64,000 nt of DNA from Flavobacterium profundi (GCF_006491645.1 NZ_VDCZ01000003.1:248001-312000); one strand, 5' to 3'. Shown: positions 25,306 to 35,352, numbered from the stretch's first letter. Notes: generated by a model from the sequence alone, not told the origin. Numbers and translations: made by a program.

Positions 25306-25344
25306 AAAAATCCCTAATAGCATTTTACTATTAGGGATTTTTTT
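25306..25344. terminator. Bidirectional terminator between convergent genes
   Basis: A stem pairs 25308-25320 with 25328-25340 (AAATCCCTAATAG arm) around a 7-nt loop, with T-runs on both strands. It serves the lipoprotein gene (+) and the DUF2797 gene (-), whose stop codon lies within the T-run. Confidence 0.85.
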
Positions 25345-26134
25345 ATACACTCATTTTTACAACATATCCTTCATAGGTTCGTATGTTAAAAACGGTTCCA
25401 TCTTCAAATAAAAGATACTGTCCTTTAATTCCTATTATCTTTCCTGTATAATTAGGTGTTTTATCTAAGTTAAGACTACTCACTTTTTTAGGATACTGTA
25501 ACACCGGAAATTCTAAATCATAGATTTTTTCTTGTGTAGCAAAATACGGTTTTACTTCTTCCGGAATCCAAGCTATTGTTTTTTGCCTTTCCGCTTGTAA
25601 ATCCACAGGTAACACTTCATTTTTTAGCATTTTTTGCCAGCTGGTTTTATCGGCAAAATGATTTTTCAAAGCTACCTCAGTAATTCCTGCTAAATAACGA
25701 TTCGGGACTTCAACTATTGGAACTGCTTGCACTGCTCCTTGATCAATCCATCGTGTGGGTACTTGCGTTTTTCGGGTTACCCCTACTTTTACTTCACTAG
25801 ACAAAGCTAAATAAACGATATGAGGTTGTAATTGTACTTTCTTTTCATACTCTAAATCGCGATCTTCAATATCTAAATGTGCTGTACTTAGCTCTGGTTT
25901 CATTATCCAATCTCCCACAGCAGGACTACTCATAAAACAATCATAACAAAAACCTTGTCTAAAAATCTTCTTAGGCTGTCCACAATTTAAACATTGGTAA
26001 CCTTGAAATTGCAATTCTATTTCTTTGTTTAATAACTGATTAACATTTAAAAAACTATCGTCAAAAACTAAATAATATTGAATAGGTTGCGCAAATTCGG
26101 TTTGCATTTTTTGAAGTACACCTTGGTATGTCAT
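25343..26134 (-). CDS. DUF2797 domain protein with zinc-ribbon cysteines
   Basis: A 263-aa protein of the DUF2797 family, function unknown. The start at 26134 (MTYQGVLQKM) was preferred over 26239, which would add 35 residues and overlap the divergent GH3 gene. A four-cysteine cluster CLNCG and CYDCF, 12 residues between the pairs, probably binds zinc. Downstream, KVGVTRKTQVPTRWIDQGA resembles GIY-YIG-nuclease-like segments noted in this family. It is divergent from the GH3 gene with about 100 nt between. Confidence 0.8.
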   Translation of the reverse strand: MTYQGVLQKMQTEFAQPIQYYLVFDDSFLNVNQLLNKEIELQFQGYQCLNCGQPKKIFRQGFCYDCFMSSPAVGDWIMKPELSTAHLDIEDRDLEYEKKVQLQPHIVYLALSSEVKVGVTRKTQVPTRWIDQGAVQAVPIVEVPNRYLAGITEVALKNHFADKTSWQKMLKNEVLPVDLQAERQKTIAWIPEEVKPYFATQEKIYDLEFPVLQYPKKVSSLNLDKTPNYTGKIIGIKGQYLLFEDGTVFNIRTYEGYVVKMSV

Positions 26135-26176
26135 GTGCTTTTTACTTTTTAATGAGTTTAGATTTAAAAAAAATGT

Positions 26177-26184
26177 TATTTTTG
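26177..26184 (+). promoter_or_regulatory. Candidate -7 box for the GH3-family gene
   Basis: TATTTTTG matches TAnnTTTG, 48 nt before the ATG at 26233. The surrounding sequence is low in complexity. Confidence 0.4.
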
Positions 26185-26232
26185 GTAAAGTTATCATTCG
26201 TATTTTATAATTCATAATTTGTAATTCTAAAA

Positions 26233-27756
26233 ATGGCATTTCCTATTATCAATTCAATTGCTTCGTGGATTTTAAAAAAGCGAATTCATCAAATGGAGTT
26301 GTTTTTAAAATACCCGCATGAGGTTCAGGAAGAGTTGCTTTTAAATTTGATAAAGTCAGCTGAAAATACGCATTTGGGTAAAAAGTATGATTTTGCCTCA
26401 ATTAAAAATTATCGTGCTTTTTCAGAACGAATTCCTATTTCAACTTATGAAGAATTAGAACCTCTTATAGAACAAACACGCAAAGGAGAACAAAATGTTT
26501 TTTGGAACACCCCTATAAAATGGTTTGCAAAATCCAGCGGAACCACTAACGCCAAAAGTAAATTTATACCTGTAAGCAATGAAACTTTAGACCTTTGCCA
26601 TTATAAAGCGAGTAAAGATTTATTGTGTTTGTACTTAAATAACAATGAAGATTCTCAATTATTTACTGGAAAAAGTTTACGTTTAGGAGGTAGCAAACAA
26701 TTGTATGAAGACAACAATACTTTTTTTGGTGATTTATCTGCTATCTTAATTGATAATATGCCTATTTGGGCAGAGTTTAGTTCTACTCCAAGCAATAAAG
26801 TTTCTCTTATGGGAGATTGGGAAACCAAATTACCTGCGATTATTAATGAAACCATTCAGGAAAATGTAACAAGTTTAGCAGGAGTTCCTAGCTGGATGAT
26901 GGTACTCTTAAACAAAACGCTAGAAACCACAGGAAAAAATAACTTATTAGACATTTGGCCGAATGCAGAAGTTTATTTTCATGGTGGTGTTAATTTTGAA
27001 CCGTATCGCGAACCTTATAAAAAATTATTTCCAAAAGATAATTTTAGATATTATGAAATTTATAATGCTTCTGAAGGATTTTTTGCGATTCAGGATCAAA
27101 ATGATTCCAATGAATTATTATTGATGCTAGATTATGGAATTTTTTATGAATTTATACCAATGGATACTTTTGGCACCAGCAAGCAAAAGGCCATTCCTTT
27201 GGACGAGGTGGAACTTCATAAAAATTATGCTATTGTTATTTCTACCAATTCAGGCCTTTGGAGGTATTTAATAGGTGATACGATTCGTTTTACTTCAATA
27301 AACCCTTATCGTATAATGGTTACTGGAAGAACCAAACATCATATTAATGTTTTTGGAGAAGAATTAATGGTTGAAAACACAGATAAAGCCATTGCTAAAA
27401 CCTGTCAAGAATTGAATTGCGAAGTAGTTGATTATACTGTTGCTCCTATATTCATGCAAGAACGCACCAAAGGAGCGCATGAATGGATTATTGAATTTAA
27501 AGTGAATCCTGAGGATTTACAAACTTTTTCTGCCGTTTTGGACAAGAACCTTCAACTCTTAAACTCTGATTATGAAGCTAAAAGACATAATAATATGACT
27601 TTAAATCCGTTAAAAGTAAATGTGGCAAGACCAAATTTATTTTATGACTGGTTGAAAGAAAAAGACAAATTAGGAGGACAACATAAAATTCCTAGATTAT
27701 CGAATGAAAGGAAATATTTAGAAGAATTATTACAACATCAGATATATCAAGTATAA
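26233..27756 (+). CDS. GH3 family acyl-adenylate-forming protein
   Basis: A 507-aa bacterial member of the GH3 family (ANL-superfamily acyl-acid amido synthetases in plants). The ATP-binding segment is visible as AKSSGTTNAKSKFIP (about 97-111), followed by YNASEGFFAIQ and a YRLGD-like segment (WRYLIGDTIRFTS) near 340-352. Bacterial substrates are not established. It was named from these motifs and from its length, which is typical for bacterial GH3 proteins. A small lipoprotein gene follows 13 nt downstream. Confidence 0.85.
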   Translation: MAFPIINSIASWILKKRIHQMELFLKYPHEVQEELLLNLIKSAENTHLGKKYDFASIKNYRAFSERIPISTYEELEPLIEQTRKGEQNVFWNTPIKWFAKSSGTTNAKSKFIPVSNETLDLCHYKASKDLLCLYLNNNEDSQLFTGKSLRLGGSKQLYEDNNTFFGDLSAILIDNMPIWAEFSSTPSNKVSLMGDWETKLPAIINETIQENVTSLAGVPSWMMVLLNKTLETTGKNNLLDIWPNAEVYFHGGVNFEPYREPYKKLFPKDNFRYYEIYNASEGFFAIQDQNDSNELLLMLDYGIFYEFIPMDTFGTSKQKAIPLDEVELHKNYAIVISTNSGLWRYLIGDTIRFTSINPYRIMVTGRTKHHINVFGEELMVENTDKAIAKTCQELNCEVVDYTVAPIFMQERTKGAHEWIIEFKVNPEDLQTFSAVLDKNLQLLNSDYEAKRHNNMTLNPLKVNVARPNLFYDWLKEKDKLGGQHKIPRLSNERKYLEELLQHQIYQV

Positions 27757-27769
27757 AAACGAACCTCAA

Positions 27770-27916
27770 ATGAAAAAAATATTAATCCTACTTCTTTTTG
27801 CAAGTATCTTTTTATCTTCTTGTGGACCGAAAAGATATAAATGTGGCCCTTACAGAAAATGTCAAATAGAGCAATTCAAAGAGCAAAAATCTCCAACAGA
27901 CATTATTCTTTGTTAA
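27770..27916 (+). CDS. Small Cys-rich lipoprotein, 48 aa
   Basis: A 48-codon ORF with a clear lipoprotein signal peptide (MKKILILLLFASIFLSSCG, lipid-attachment Cys at 18), so the mature lipoprotein is only about 31 residues. The mature part has C25, C31 and C48 and basic residues (GPKRYKCGPYRKC). It starts 13 nt after the GH3 stop and is probably cotranscribed. The function is unknown. The lipobox makes it likely to be a real gene despite its size. About 185 nt without a gene follow, holding no clear terminator. Confidence 0.65.
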   Translation: MKKILILLLFASIFLSSCGPKRYKCGPYRKCQIEQFKEQKSPTDIILC

Positions 27917-28101
27917 ACCTTTATTAAACACTTAAGAAATTGATTTTTAATTTATTAACTATTTTCTTAGTAAGTTAAATTTATAATCTAAGTTCATATG
28001 GCTATATAACGAGTTTTTTTAACAATTAACCGATTATTCTTTTTTTATGCGGTATTTAGACTTAATATTTGCACCTGCGAAGTCTAAATTAACCTATGAT
28101 T

Positions 28102-29697
28102 ATGAGAAAATTATTTTTTTGTGTTTTTTGCATTCCTTTTTTAGGCATGAGTCAAGATTCATTTATGGATGACTCGATTGCTAAAAACAACACTACATTA
28201 AATAATGATTCCTTATTAAAATACATCCTAACAGATACTGGTATTAACACCGAATTATCAGAAATTGGCGCAAGCTTTTTTAAAGATAAATTTCTTATTG
28301 TTTCAAACAAAAAAAGAAGACATACTAAAACTACTTTTAACGAAAAATTAAATCAATTCAACAACAATATCTATTGTACGAATGTAGATAAAAACGGGAA
28401 TTTATCTTTTCCATTACAGTTTTCAACCGTATTAGATTCTGATTTTAACGAAGGTTCGATGACTTTTTCTAATGAAGACAAAACCATTTACTTTACACAT
28501 ACAACTGAAAACTCAGATAATTTTAAATTATACAAAGCTGATTTAGATGTTGAAATACAAGGGTATTGGAAAGACGTAGTAGAAATTGAAATTACAACTC
28601 CAGAATATTCTGTAGAAACTCCTTATTACGCGGCTGGAACGAATAAAATCTATTTTTCTTCTAATATGCCTGGTGGTTTTGGAGGTTATGATTTATATGT
28701 AGCGGACATAAACACTAATGGAACCTTAAAAAATATTCAAAATTTAGGCAAGGAGGTAAACTCTTCTAAAGATGAAAAATATCCATTTGTTACACCCGAT
28801 TCAAATTATCTTTATTTTTCATCAACAGGTCATGATACTTATGGTGGATACGATGTATTCAGAAGCTCAATCGTTAACAACACGTACATCAACAGAAGAA
28901 ATATTGGTTCAGGCTTGAATTCTAATAAAGATGAAGTAGGTTATATTTTAGTAAATAAAGACCAAGGCTATATTTCCATCAACAAAGAAGACGACAAAGA
29001 AAATTTCGATGTATATCGTTTCGACGTACAACAATTGGAACAACAATTAAATATTTTGGTTGTAGAAAGTGATTCGAAAATTAAATTACCAAATGCAAAC
29101 GTGGTTATTACAGATGAATTTGGCAACACAATAAAAGAAACAAAAACAAACGACAAAGGTGAAATTAAATTAATCATTGAACCTTTAACTTCTTATACAA
29201 TCTCAACTTCAAAAGACGGGTACGAACCCAATTTAGACGCAGTAACCGCATCAACTGAAAATAATTTTGTTTCTGAAACCATTAAAATGACTCAGAAAAA
29301 ACCAGAAATTACTAACGATGCAATTGTTATGGAAAATATTTTCTTTGATTTTAATAAAGCAACTTTAAAAGAAGAGTCTCAATTATCATTAAACAAAGTA
29401 GTCAATGTAATGAATGAAATACCAGACATGACGTTGACTATTAACGCTCATACAGACAACAAAGGATCTGATAAGTATAATTTAGCTTTGTCTCAAAAAA
29501 GAGCAAAATCAACCTACGACTATTTAGTTGCTAAAGGAATTGATAAATCTCGCTTAGCACACAAAGGTTATGGAGAGTCTAAACCGTTACATGATTGCAA
29601 GCAAAATTGTACCGAAACACAAGATTCTGAAAATAGACGTGTTGAATTCTTAATTAACAAAGCAATTGAATTTACAGACGCTACAACCAATAATTAA
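28102..29697 (+). CDS. OmpA-family protein with PD40 propeller-like repeats
   Basis: A 531-aa envelope protein with a start at 28102 (MRKLFF) and a signal peptide ending GMSQ. Residues about 40-310 carry WD40/PD40-like repeats (IYFSSNMPGGFGGYDLY, YLYFSSTGHDTYGGYDVF), followed by a carboxypeptidase-regulatory-like Ig domain (about 310-395) and a C-terminal OmpA peptidoglycan-binding domain (about 410-520, with NAHTDNKGSDKYN and SENRRVEF). This architecture is common in Bacteroidota; some members associate with PorP/SprF-type proteins of type IX secretion, but that gene is not adjacent here. Confidence 0.9.
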   Translation: MRKLFFCVFCIPFLGMSQDSFMDDSIAKNNTTLNNDSLLKYILTDTGINTELSEIGASFFKDKFLIVSNKKRRHTKTTFNEKLNQFNNNIYCTNVDKNGNLSFPLQFSTVLDSDFNEGSMTFSNEDKTIYFTHTTENSDNFKLYKADLDVEIQGYWKDVVEIEITTPEYSVETPYYAAGTNKIYFSSNMPGGFGGYDLYVADINTNGTLKNIQNLGKEVNSSKDEKYPFVTPDSNYLYFSSTGHDTYGGYDVFRSSIVNNTYINRRNIGSGLNSNKDEVGYILVNKDQGYISINKEDDKENFDVYRFDVQQLEQQLNILVVESDSKIKLPNANVVITDEFGNTIKETKTNDKGEIKLIIEPLTSYTISTSKDGYEPNLDAVTASTENNFVSETIKMTQKKPEITNDAIVMENIFFDFNKATLKEESQLSLNKVVNVMNEIPDMTLTINAHTDNKGSDKYNLALSQKRAKSTYDYLVAKGIDKSRLAHKGYGESKPLHDCKQNCTETQDSENRRVEFLINKAIEFTDATTNN

Positions 29698-29718
29698 AAT
29701 AAACAGGTAAACAACAGA

Positions 29719-29757
29719 TAAAAAAATCCCGAGAGTCATTTTCTCGGGATTTTTTGT
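29719..29757. terminator. Bidirectional terminator between OmpA-family gene and clpX
   Basis: A stem AAAAAATCCCGAGA (29721-29734) pairs with its complement across a 7-nt loop, with T-runs on both strands between convergent genes. Confidence 0.85.
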
Positions 29758-29772
29758 TTTTTATTTTAGATT

Positions 29773-31005
29773 TTAAGATGCCGTTTTTAAACGCTGCAAC
29801 AGGTTTTTATTCAAACTGTGTTCTGCAAACTCTTTGGTTACATGTAATTCTTTTTCAGAAGAACCAGGCAAATCAAACATCGCATCAGTTAGTATAGCTT
29901 CACACAAAGAGCGAAGCCCTCTTGCTCCTAACTTATATTCTAAAGCTTTTTCTACAATAAACTGCAAAGCCTCTTCCTCCATTTCAAAATGCACATCATC
30001 CATTTCAAACAATTTTTTATATTGTTTTACCAATGCATTTTTAGGCTCTGTAAGAATAGCTCTTAACGTTTCTGCATCTAAAGGATTCATATAAGACAAT
30101 ACGGGTAAACGACCAATAATTTCTGGAATTAATCCAAAATCTTTTAAATCTTTTGGAATCACATATTGCAACAAATTATCTTTATCAATTTCGTTATTAT
30201 CTTTAGAAGTACTATAACCTACTGCTTGACGGTTTAATCTTTTGGAAATAATTTTTTCAATCCCATCGAATGCACCTCCTGCAATAAACAAGATATTTTG
30301 CGTATTGACTTCTACAAATTTTTGATCAGGATGCTTTCTTCCACCTTTAGGTGGTACATTTACAACAGTTCCTTCTAAAAGTTTTAATAAAGCTTGTTGC
30401 ACTCCTTCACCTGACACATCACGTGTTATAGAAGGATTATCACTCTTACGAGCAATTTTATCAATTTCATCGATAAAAACAATACCTCTTTGGGCACGAT
30501 CTACATCATAATCTGCAGCTTGTAATAAACGTGTTAAAATACTTTCTACATCTTCACCTACATAACCGGCTTCAGTTAACACAGTAGCATCTACAATAGC
30601 CAAAGGAACATTTAACATTTTTGCAATGGTTTTTGCTACTAAAGTCTTCCCTGTTCCTGTTTGACCTACCATAATGATGTTACTTTTTTCAATTTCAACC
30701 TCATCATCTGTTTGAGCTTGCATTAATCGTTTATAGTGATTATAAACTGCAACACTCATTACTTTTTTAGTTTGATCTTGACCAATAATATACTGATCTA
30801 GAAACGTTTTAATTTCTTTAGGTTTTAACAAAACTAAATCAGACAACAGTTCTGTTTTACCACTTTGTTTTAGTTCTTCTAAAACTATTCCATGTGCTTG
30901 CTCAATACAACGATCACAAATGTGTGAATCTATACCTGCAATTAACAAATTAGTTTCTGGCTTTTTTCTTCCACAAAAAGAACACTCTAATACTTCTTTT
31001 GCCAT
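29773..31005 (-). CDS. clpX: ATP-dependent Clp protease ATPase subunit ClpX
   Basis: A 410-aa AAA+ unfoldase that feeds substrates to ClpP. It has an N-terminal zinc-binding domain with C8, C11, C30 and C33, Walker A GQTGTGKT (114-121), Walker B VFIDEID, and a GRLPVL sensor region. The position that aligns to the ClpP-docking IGF loop of E. coli reads VGY (in QAVGYSTSK). It lies 58 nt downstream of clpP on the same strand, in the usual tig-clpP-clpX order. Confidence 0.97.
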   Translation of the reverse strand: MAKEVLECSFCGRKKPETNLLIAGIDSHICDRCIEQAHGIVLEELKQSGKTELLSDLVLLKPKEIKTFLDQYIIGQDQTKKVMSVAVYNHYKRLMQAQTDDEVEIEKSNIIMVGQTGTGKTLVAKTIAKMLNVPLAIVDATVLTEAGYVGEDVESILTRLLQAADYDVDRAQRGIVFIDEIDKIARKSDNPSITRDVSGEGVQQALLKLLEGTVVNVPPKGGRKHPDQKFVEVNTQNILFIAGGAFDGIEKIISKRLNRQAVGYSTSKDNNEIDKDNLLQYVIPKDLKDFGLIPEIIGRLPVLSYMNPLDAETLRAILTEPKNALVKQYKKLFEMDDVHFEMEEEALQFIVEKALEYKLGARGLRSLCEAILTDAMFDLPGSSEKELHVTKEFAEHSLNKNLLQRLKTAS

Positions 31006-31063
31006 TTTTACTCTTTTAGATACAACACATTAAGAAAAGGCTTAATTTGATGCATCTCGTTTT

Positions 31064-31723
31064 TTATTTTCTTTCTAAAACTTCATCAATCATTCCATAT
31101 TCTTTCGCCTCAGAAGCAATCATCCAGTAGTCTCTCTCACTGTCTTTATATACTTTATCATAAGGTTGTTTAGAATGCTGAGAAATGATACGATATAATT
31201 CTTCTTTTAATTTTAACATTTCTCTCAAGTTGATTTCCATATCTGTAGCAACGCCTTGTGCTCCTCCTGATGGTTGGTGAATCATTACTCTAGAGTGTGG
31301 TAAAGCCGATCTTTTACCATCTGCTCCAGCACATAATAAAACCGCTCCCATAGAAGCAGCCATTCCTGTACAAATGGTAGCTACATCTGGTTTTACCAAT
31401 TGCATGGTATCATATATTCCTAAACCAGCATATACACTTCCTCCTGGTGAGTTGATATAAATACTAATATCTTTAGATGCATCTGTACTTTCTAGAAACA
31501 ACAATTGCGCTTGAATAATATTGGCTACATAATCATCAACTCCTGTACCTAAAAAGATGATACGATCCATCATTAAACGTGAGAAAACATCCATTGAAGC
31601 CACGTTCATTTGACGTTCCTCGATAATATAAGGAGTCATACTATTTACAATTTTATCATAATACAAACTGTTTACTCCATGATGCTTAGTAGCGTATTTT
31701 TTAAATTCTTTCCCGTAATTCAT
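31064..31723 (-). CDS. clpP: ATP-dependent Clp protease proteolytic subunit ClpP
   Basis: A 219-aa serine protease forming the tetradecameric chamber of ClpXP. The catalytic serine is in GMAASMGAV (S124) and the histidine in MIHQPSGG (H149). A short N-terminal extension compared with E. coli may be a propeptide. It lies between tig and clpX. Confidence 0.97.
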   Translation of the reverse strand: MNYGKEFKKYATKHHGVNSLYYDKIVNSMTPYIIEERQMNVASMDVFSRLMMDRIIFLGTGVDDYVANIIQAQLLFLESTDASKDISIYINSPGGSVYAGLGIYDTMQLVKPDVATICTGMAASMGAVLLCAGADGKRSALPHSRVMIHQPSGGAQGVATDMEINLREMLKLKEELYRIISQHSKQPYDKVYKDSERDYWMIASEAKEYGMIDEVLERK

Positions 31724-31804
31724 AGTAACTTTATTAATGGTTTATAAACTAAGAACGTCAAACCATAGTTTGACGTTCAAAGATAATTATTTTTTACGAG
31801 AAAT

Positions 31805-33130
31805 TTATTCTCCGTACATCTCTTTAATAAACTCTTGGTAGTTTACTTTTTTAGATTTTGCTTTAATCTTTTCTTTGAACAAGCTCAACATCTTTTCGCT
31901 CATTACTTGCTCAGACAAACGTTTTACTTCTTCTTGATTGGAAAGCACTCTAGCCACAATTCCATCTACCTCTTCATCTGTTGGATTCAATTGACCAAAC
32001 TGAGCCATTTGTTTCTTGATTAATTCTGCAGTGTGTGCTTTTAAATCTTCAAATTGAATTTGCAAATTATTTGAAGCAATGATTTTGTTCTCAATTAATT
32101 GGTAACGCAATCCTTTTTCCGATTTAGCATATTCCTCTTCTGCTTGTTCAGTAGACAATGGGTTTTCTCCTACAGTTTGAATCCATTTTTTCAAGAACAC
32201 AGCTGGTAAATCAAATTTTGTGTTATCAATTAAAGACTCAATAACATCATTTAAGAATTTTTGATCGGCTTGTTGAGCAAACTGCGCTTCAGCATCTTCC
32301 TTAATTTTAGCTTTTAATTCCTCAACAGAAGTTACATTTCCTTCTCCAAATAATTTATCAAACAATTCTTGATTTAATTCCGCTTTTTCAACTGCATTGA
32401 TTTCTTCAATAGTGAAATCAACAGTAATATCTAAACCATGAACATCATCATGAGAAACTTTTAAATAGTCCATTAATTTATGGTCGTCATCAAAAAGTCC
32501 TTTTGTCTCTAAAGAAACAACATCACCTACTTTTTTACCTACAAATTTCTTTGCTGTTTTTTTATCATTGAAAATATCTAAAGTAATGGTAGTGGTATTG
32601 TGAATTCCTTTCTCTTCATTTGAAAAAGTCCCTCTTAAAGTATGATCTTCTTCCACTTTATCTTGAGAAATCATTTTACCATATTGCTTTTGAATACGCT
32701 CTACTTGTTCGTCAAGCATTTTGTCATCAGCGACGATATCAAATTTAGTCACATTTGACTTTGCATCTAAATCAACTGCAAATTCTGGAGCTAAACCTAA
32801 TTCAAATTCAAAAGTAAAATCGTCTTTATTCCAATCGAAGTCTTCCGTTACTTTTGGAAGTGGATTTCCTAAAATATCTAATTTTTCTTCAACTAAATAA
32901 TCATTTAAAGAAGCTTGTAATATTTTATTTACTTCGTCTAAAAGTACTGCTTTACCATATTGTTTTTGAATCAAACTCATTGGCACAGCTCCTTTTCTAA
33001 AACCCGGTATGTTAGCATTTTTTCTGTAGTCTGCTAATACTTTTTGCACTTTATCTGCATAATCCTCTTTAGTAACCGCAACCGTAACAATTGCGTTTAA
33101 AGCATCAACTTGCTCTCTTGTAATATTCAT
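31805..33130 (-). CDS. tig: Trigger factor
   Basis: A 441-aa ribosome-associated chaperone with the start at 33130 (MNITREQ); an upstream ATG at 33151 adds seven residues without conservation. The N-terminal ribosome-binding loop signature GFRKGAVPMSLI is at about 48-59. A FKBP-like middle domain follows (about 150-240), then a long helical C-terminal arm domain. It handles nascent chains before ClpXP quality control, encoded just downstream. Confidence 0.95.
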   Translation of the reverse strand: MNITREQVDALNAIVTVAVTKEDYADKVQKVLADYRKNANIPGFRKGAVPMSLIQKQYGKAVLLDEVNKILQASLNDYLVEEKLDILGNPLPKVTEDFDWNKDDFTFEFELGLAPEFAVDLDAKSNVTKFDIVADDKMLDEQVERIQKQYGKMISQDKVEEDHTLRGTFSNEEKGIHNTTTITLDIFNDKKTAKKFVGKKVGDVVSLETKGLFDDDHKLMDYLKVSHDDVHGLDITVDFTIEEINAVEKAELNQELFDKLFGEGNVTSVEELKAKIKEDAEAQFAQQADQKFLNDVIESLIDNTKFDLPAVFLKKWIQTVGENPLSTEQAEEEYAKSEKGLRYQLIENKIIASNNLQIQFEDLKAHTAELIKKQMAQFGQLNPTDEEVDGIVARVLSNQEEVKRLSEQVMSEKMLSLFKEKIKAKSKKVNYQEFIKEMYGE

Positions 33131-33164
33131 TATATTATTTTTTATTGACATGAAAATTGGGTTG

Positions 33165-33172
33165 CAAAATTA
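33165..33172 (-). promoter_or_regulatory. Candidate -7 box for tig
   Basis: TAATTTTG on the minus strand, 34 nt before the tig start, with a TTG about 16 nt further upstream. Confidence 0.45.
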
Positions 33173-33274
33173 AATATTTTTTACAACTCAAGCAACTTTT
33201 TAATTGATTGAATTTCAATTCTGTAAAATTTATTCCCTAGAATTTTATTCTATCAATTTCTTTACATGCAAAAA

Positions 33275-33619
33275 TTAGTCTTTTTCAATAAAAATTCCAT
33301 TTAATATTGATTGACAAACGGAAAGAATGATACTAAATAATAAGGCCGTCCAAAATCCTGAAACTGAGAAGCCACCCACAAAATAATCACCAATCATGAT
33401 AATTACTGCATTAATGACAAACAAAAACAATCCTAATGTAAGAATGGTTGCTGGAATGGTTAAAAATACTAATATGGGTTTTAAAAAAGCATTTAACAAT
33501 GCCAAAACAATAGCCACAATAAAAGCACTTTGATAACTAGCTATACTTACGCCTGGTAAAAATTTAGAAATCACAACTACCAAAACAGTCGTAATTAAAA
33601 GTTTAATAAGTAAATTCAT
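33275..33619 (-). CDS. Phage holin family (YvlD-like) membrane protein
   Basis: A 114-aa integral membrane protein with about four hydrophobic helices and the family features ALLNAFLKPILVFLTIPATILTLG in the centre (split over about 40-63). Despite the family name it is a chromosomal membrane protein of unknown role, not part of a prophage; no phage gene is nearby. It is flanked by tig and by the SGNH lipoprotein gene, and the same-strand downstream gene starts only after a terminator. Confidence 0.8.
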   Translation of the reverse strand: MNLLIKLLITTVLVVVISKFLPGVSIASYQSAFIVAIVLALLNAFLKPILVFLTIPATILTLGLFLFVINAVIIMIGDYFVGGFSVSGFWTALLFSIILSVCQSILNGIFIEKD

Positions 33620-33635
33620 TTTTTATTTTAAAGAT

Positions 33636-33666
33636 AAAAAAAAGACACCTAAAAAGGTGTCTTTTA
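33636..33666 (-). terminator. Intrinsic terminator of the FadL/SGNH operon
   Basis: A 10-bp stem AAAGACACCT/AGGTGTCTTT (33641-33650 with 33655-33664) with a 4-nt loop, followed on the minus strand by a T-run. Confidence 0.85.
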
Positions 33667-33689
33667 CTATAAGATTTTTGTCCAATATC

Positions 33690-35336
33690 TTAATTTATTG
33701 GAACAATATGAATTCCTGGATAATCATTTGGATTCAATAATGGCAAGTTTGCTTTATAATGTGAATTAATCACTTTAATAATTTCATTTGATATTACAGC
33801 GTAACCTCTTGCATTTGGATGTACTCCATCTAAAGAGAATAATACTTTAAATTCTGTAGTTGCACTATTAAAATAATTTGCAGTATACCATGTTCCATTA
33901 TCTGCTTTTAAACCACTTACTAACTGATTTAAAATAGCATTCATATCTGCCACAGCTAAATTTTTATCTTGAGCAATTGCTTTGATACTTGCATTATAAG
34001 CATCTGTAGCTGCTTTTACCTTAGCTTGTTCTTGAGGTGTTAAAACCCATTTATTACCTAATGGATAAGAAATACCATTTGCGTTAATATTCGCTGGTGC
34101 ATTCACGTTAGTAGATCCAATAAAAGAAGAAGCAGGAAGCACTACTAAATCTGTAGCAGTAGTTTGTCTTGCTTTACCAAAAATAGCTCCAAAAGCGTTT
34201 GCAGTTCCAGCATCATAGTTTAATACTGCTTGTAAATAACCTGAAATTTGAGCTGACCTATCTGCAGCATCAACATCATAAATTAAAACTGGATTTGCAG
34301 TATTAGGATCTAAAACATTTACTCTATCAGGCTCGTTACCAGCAGTAAATATACCATCCAACAAAGCGTATAGTTGCGCATTTAATTGTCCCATTGCTGC
34401 AGTACCAGCTGCAATTTGTGTAGCCGCGTCTGATCCAGGAGGTGTTAAAGCTTTACCTAATCCTTGCGCTGTTAAAGGTGCATAAGGAACTGTTGTAAAA
34501 TAAGGAATTGACGTTACATTAGGAACCGTAGCAACTACTCCTTTTGCTCCACCAGAAGTAAGTGTATTAATTAAAGTACTGTATACACTACCAAAAACAT
34601 TTGAATTAGTAATATCATTTCCTCCATACGTACTTGGGTCTAAATTACCAGTAGCATTATGATCCGCTGCAGCCGTATTATCATAAACATTTGTTGAAGA
34701 AGCAGCTCCTCCATTAGTTGAATAAGAAAGTACATCATTATTACCAATCCAATTGGTAAAGAATGTTGGGTTTTTCATCATTGCATCTCCTAAAACTGTT
34801 GCTGAAGCCGAAGTGGCATGTCTTGCAAAATATGGATTTGCTTGGCCTGTCGCTACACCTGCAACATTACCATAACCTGGCGCTACTAAATGGAAAGATT
34901 TTGCTCCTGGCACTCCCATATTATTATAAGCAGTAGCTTGTAAATTTGTAACTTCAATTGTTGAAGAACCTGTAATGTTCTCTGGTCTTCCTTCAGCAGC
35001 ATCAATAACTAATCTTGTAGAAGCAATTGGAATTCCTCCTAACGTTAATCCTCCATAATTATTCACATCATCTTCATAAGAAGGCTGTGTAAAAGCACCA
35101 CCACCTACTAAAGCAAATTGCTTCGCTAACAAACTTGGAAATGAATTTGCTTGGCCCGATTTATAAACCGTACCATCCATATAACCTGCAGTTAAAGAGT
35201 TTCCTACTGCAACATAAGAAGAAAAATCAGCTTCTCCAGCTGAATAGTCGTCAGTTGATACTGGATTATCAAATTCTGGCTCACATGAAGCAAAACCAGC
35301 AGCTAAAATAGCTAAGTATATAAATTTATTTTTCAT
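33690..35336 (-). CDS. SGNH/GDSL-type lipoprotein hydrolase
   Basis: A 548-aa outer-membrane lipoprotein with lipid Cys C18 (GFASCEPE). Block I of the GDSL family is present as VGNSLTAGY (43-51) with N in place of the usual D before the nucleophile Ser47. Block III is IGNNDV, and the block V pair is D503 and H506 in DGVHPN. It is probably an esterase or lipase. It follows the FadL-type porin gene by 16 nt, suggesting that lipids hydrolysed at the surface are imported by the partner. Confidence 0.85.
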   Translation of the reverse strand: MKNKFIYLAILAAGFASCEPEFDNPVSTDDYSAGEADFSSYVAVGNSLTAGYMDGTVYKSGQANSFPSLLAKQFALVGGGAFTQPSYEDDVNNYGGLTLGGIPIASTRLVIDAAEGRPENITGSSTIEVTNLQATAYNNMGVPGAKSFHLVAPGYGNVAGVATGQANPYFARHATSASATVLGDAMMKNPTFFTNWIGNNDVLSYSTNGGAASSTNVYDNTAAADHNATGNLDPSTYGGNDITNSNVFGSVYSTLINTLTSGGAKGVVATVPNVTSIPYFTTVPYAPLTAQGLGKALTPPGSDAATQIAAGTAAMGQLNAQLYALLDGIFTAGNEPDRVNVLDPNTANPVLIYDVDAADRSAQISGYLQAVLNYDAGTANAFGAIFGKARQTTATDLVVLPASSFIGSTNVNAPANINANGISYPLGNKWVLTPQEQAKVKAATDAYNASIKAIAQDKNLAVADMNAILNQLVSGLKADNGTWYTANYFNSATTEFKVLFSLDGVHPNARGYAVISNEIIKVINSHYKANLPLLNPNDYPGIHIVPIN

Positions 35337-35352
35337 TTTCTATATTTTTTTA

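Noticed and set aside
33275..33619. A holin-family gene taken as sign of a prophage
   Set aside because: The family is a general chromosomal membrane protein family, and its neighbours are tig, clpP and a FadL operon.
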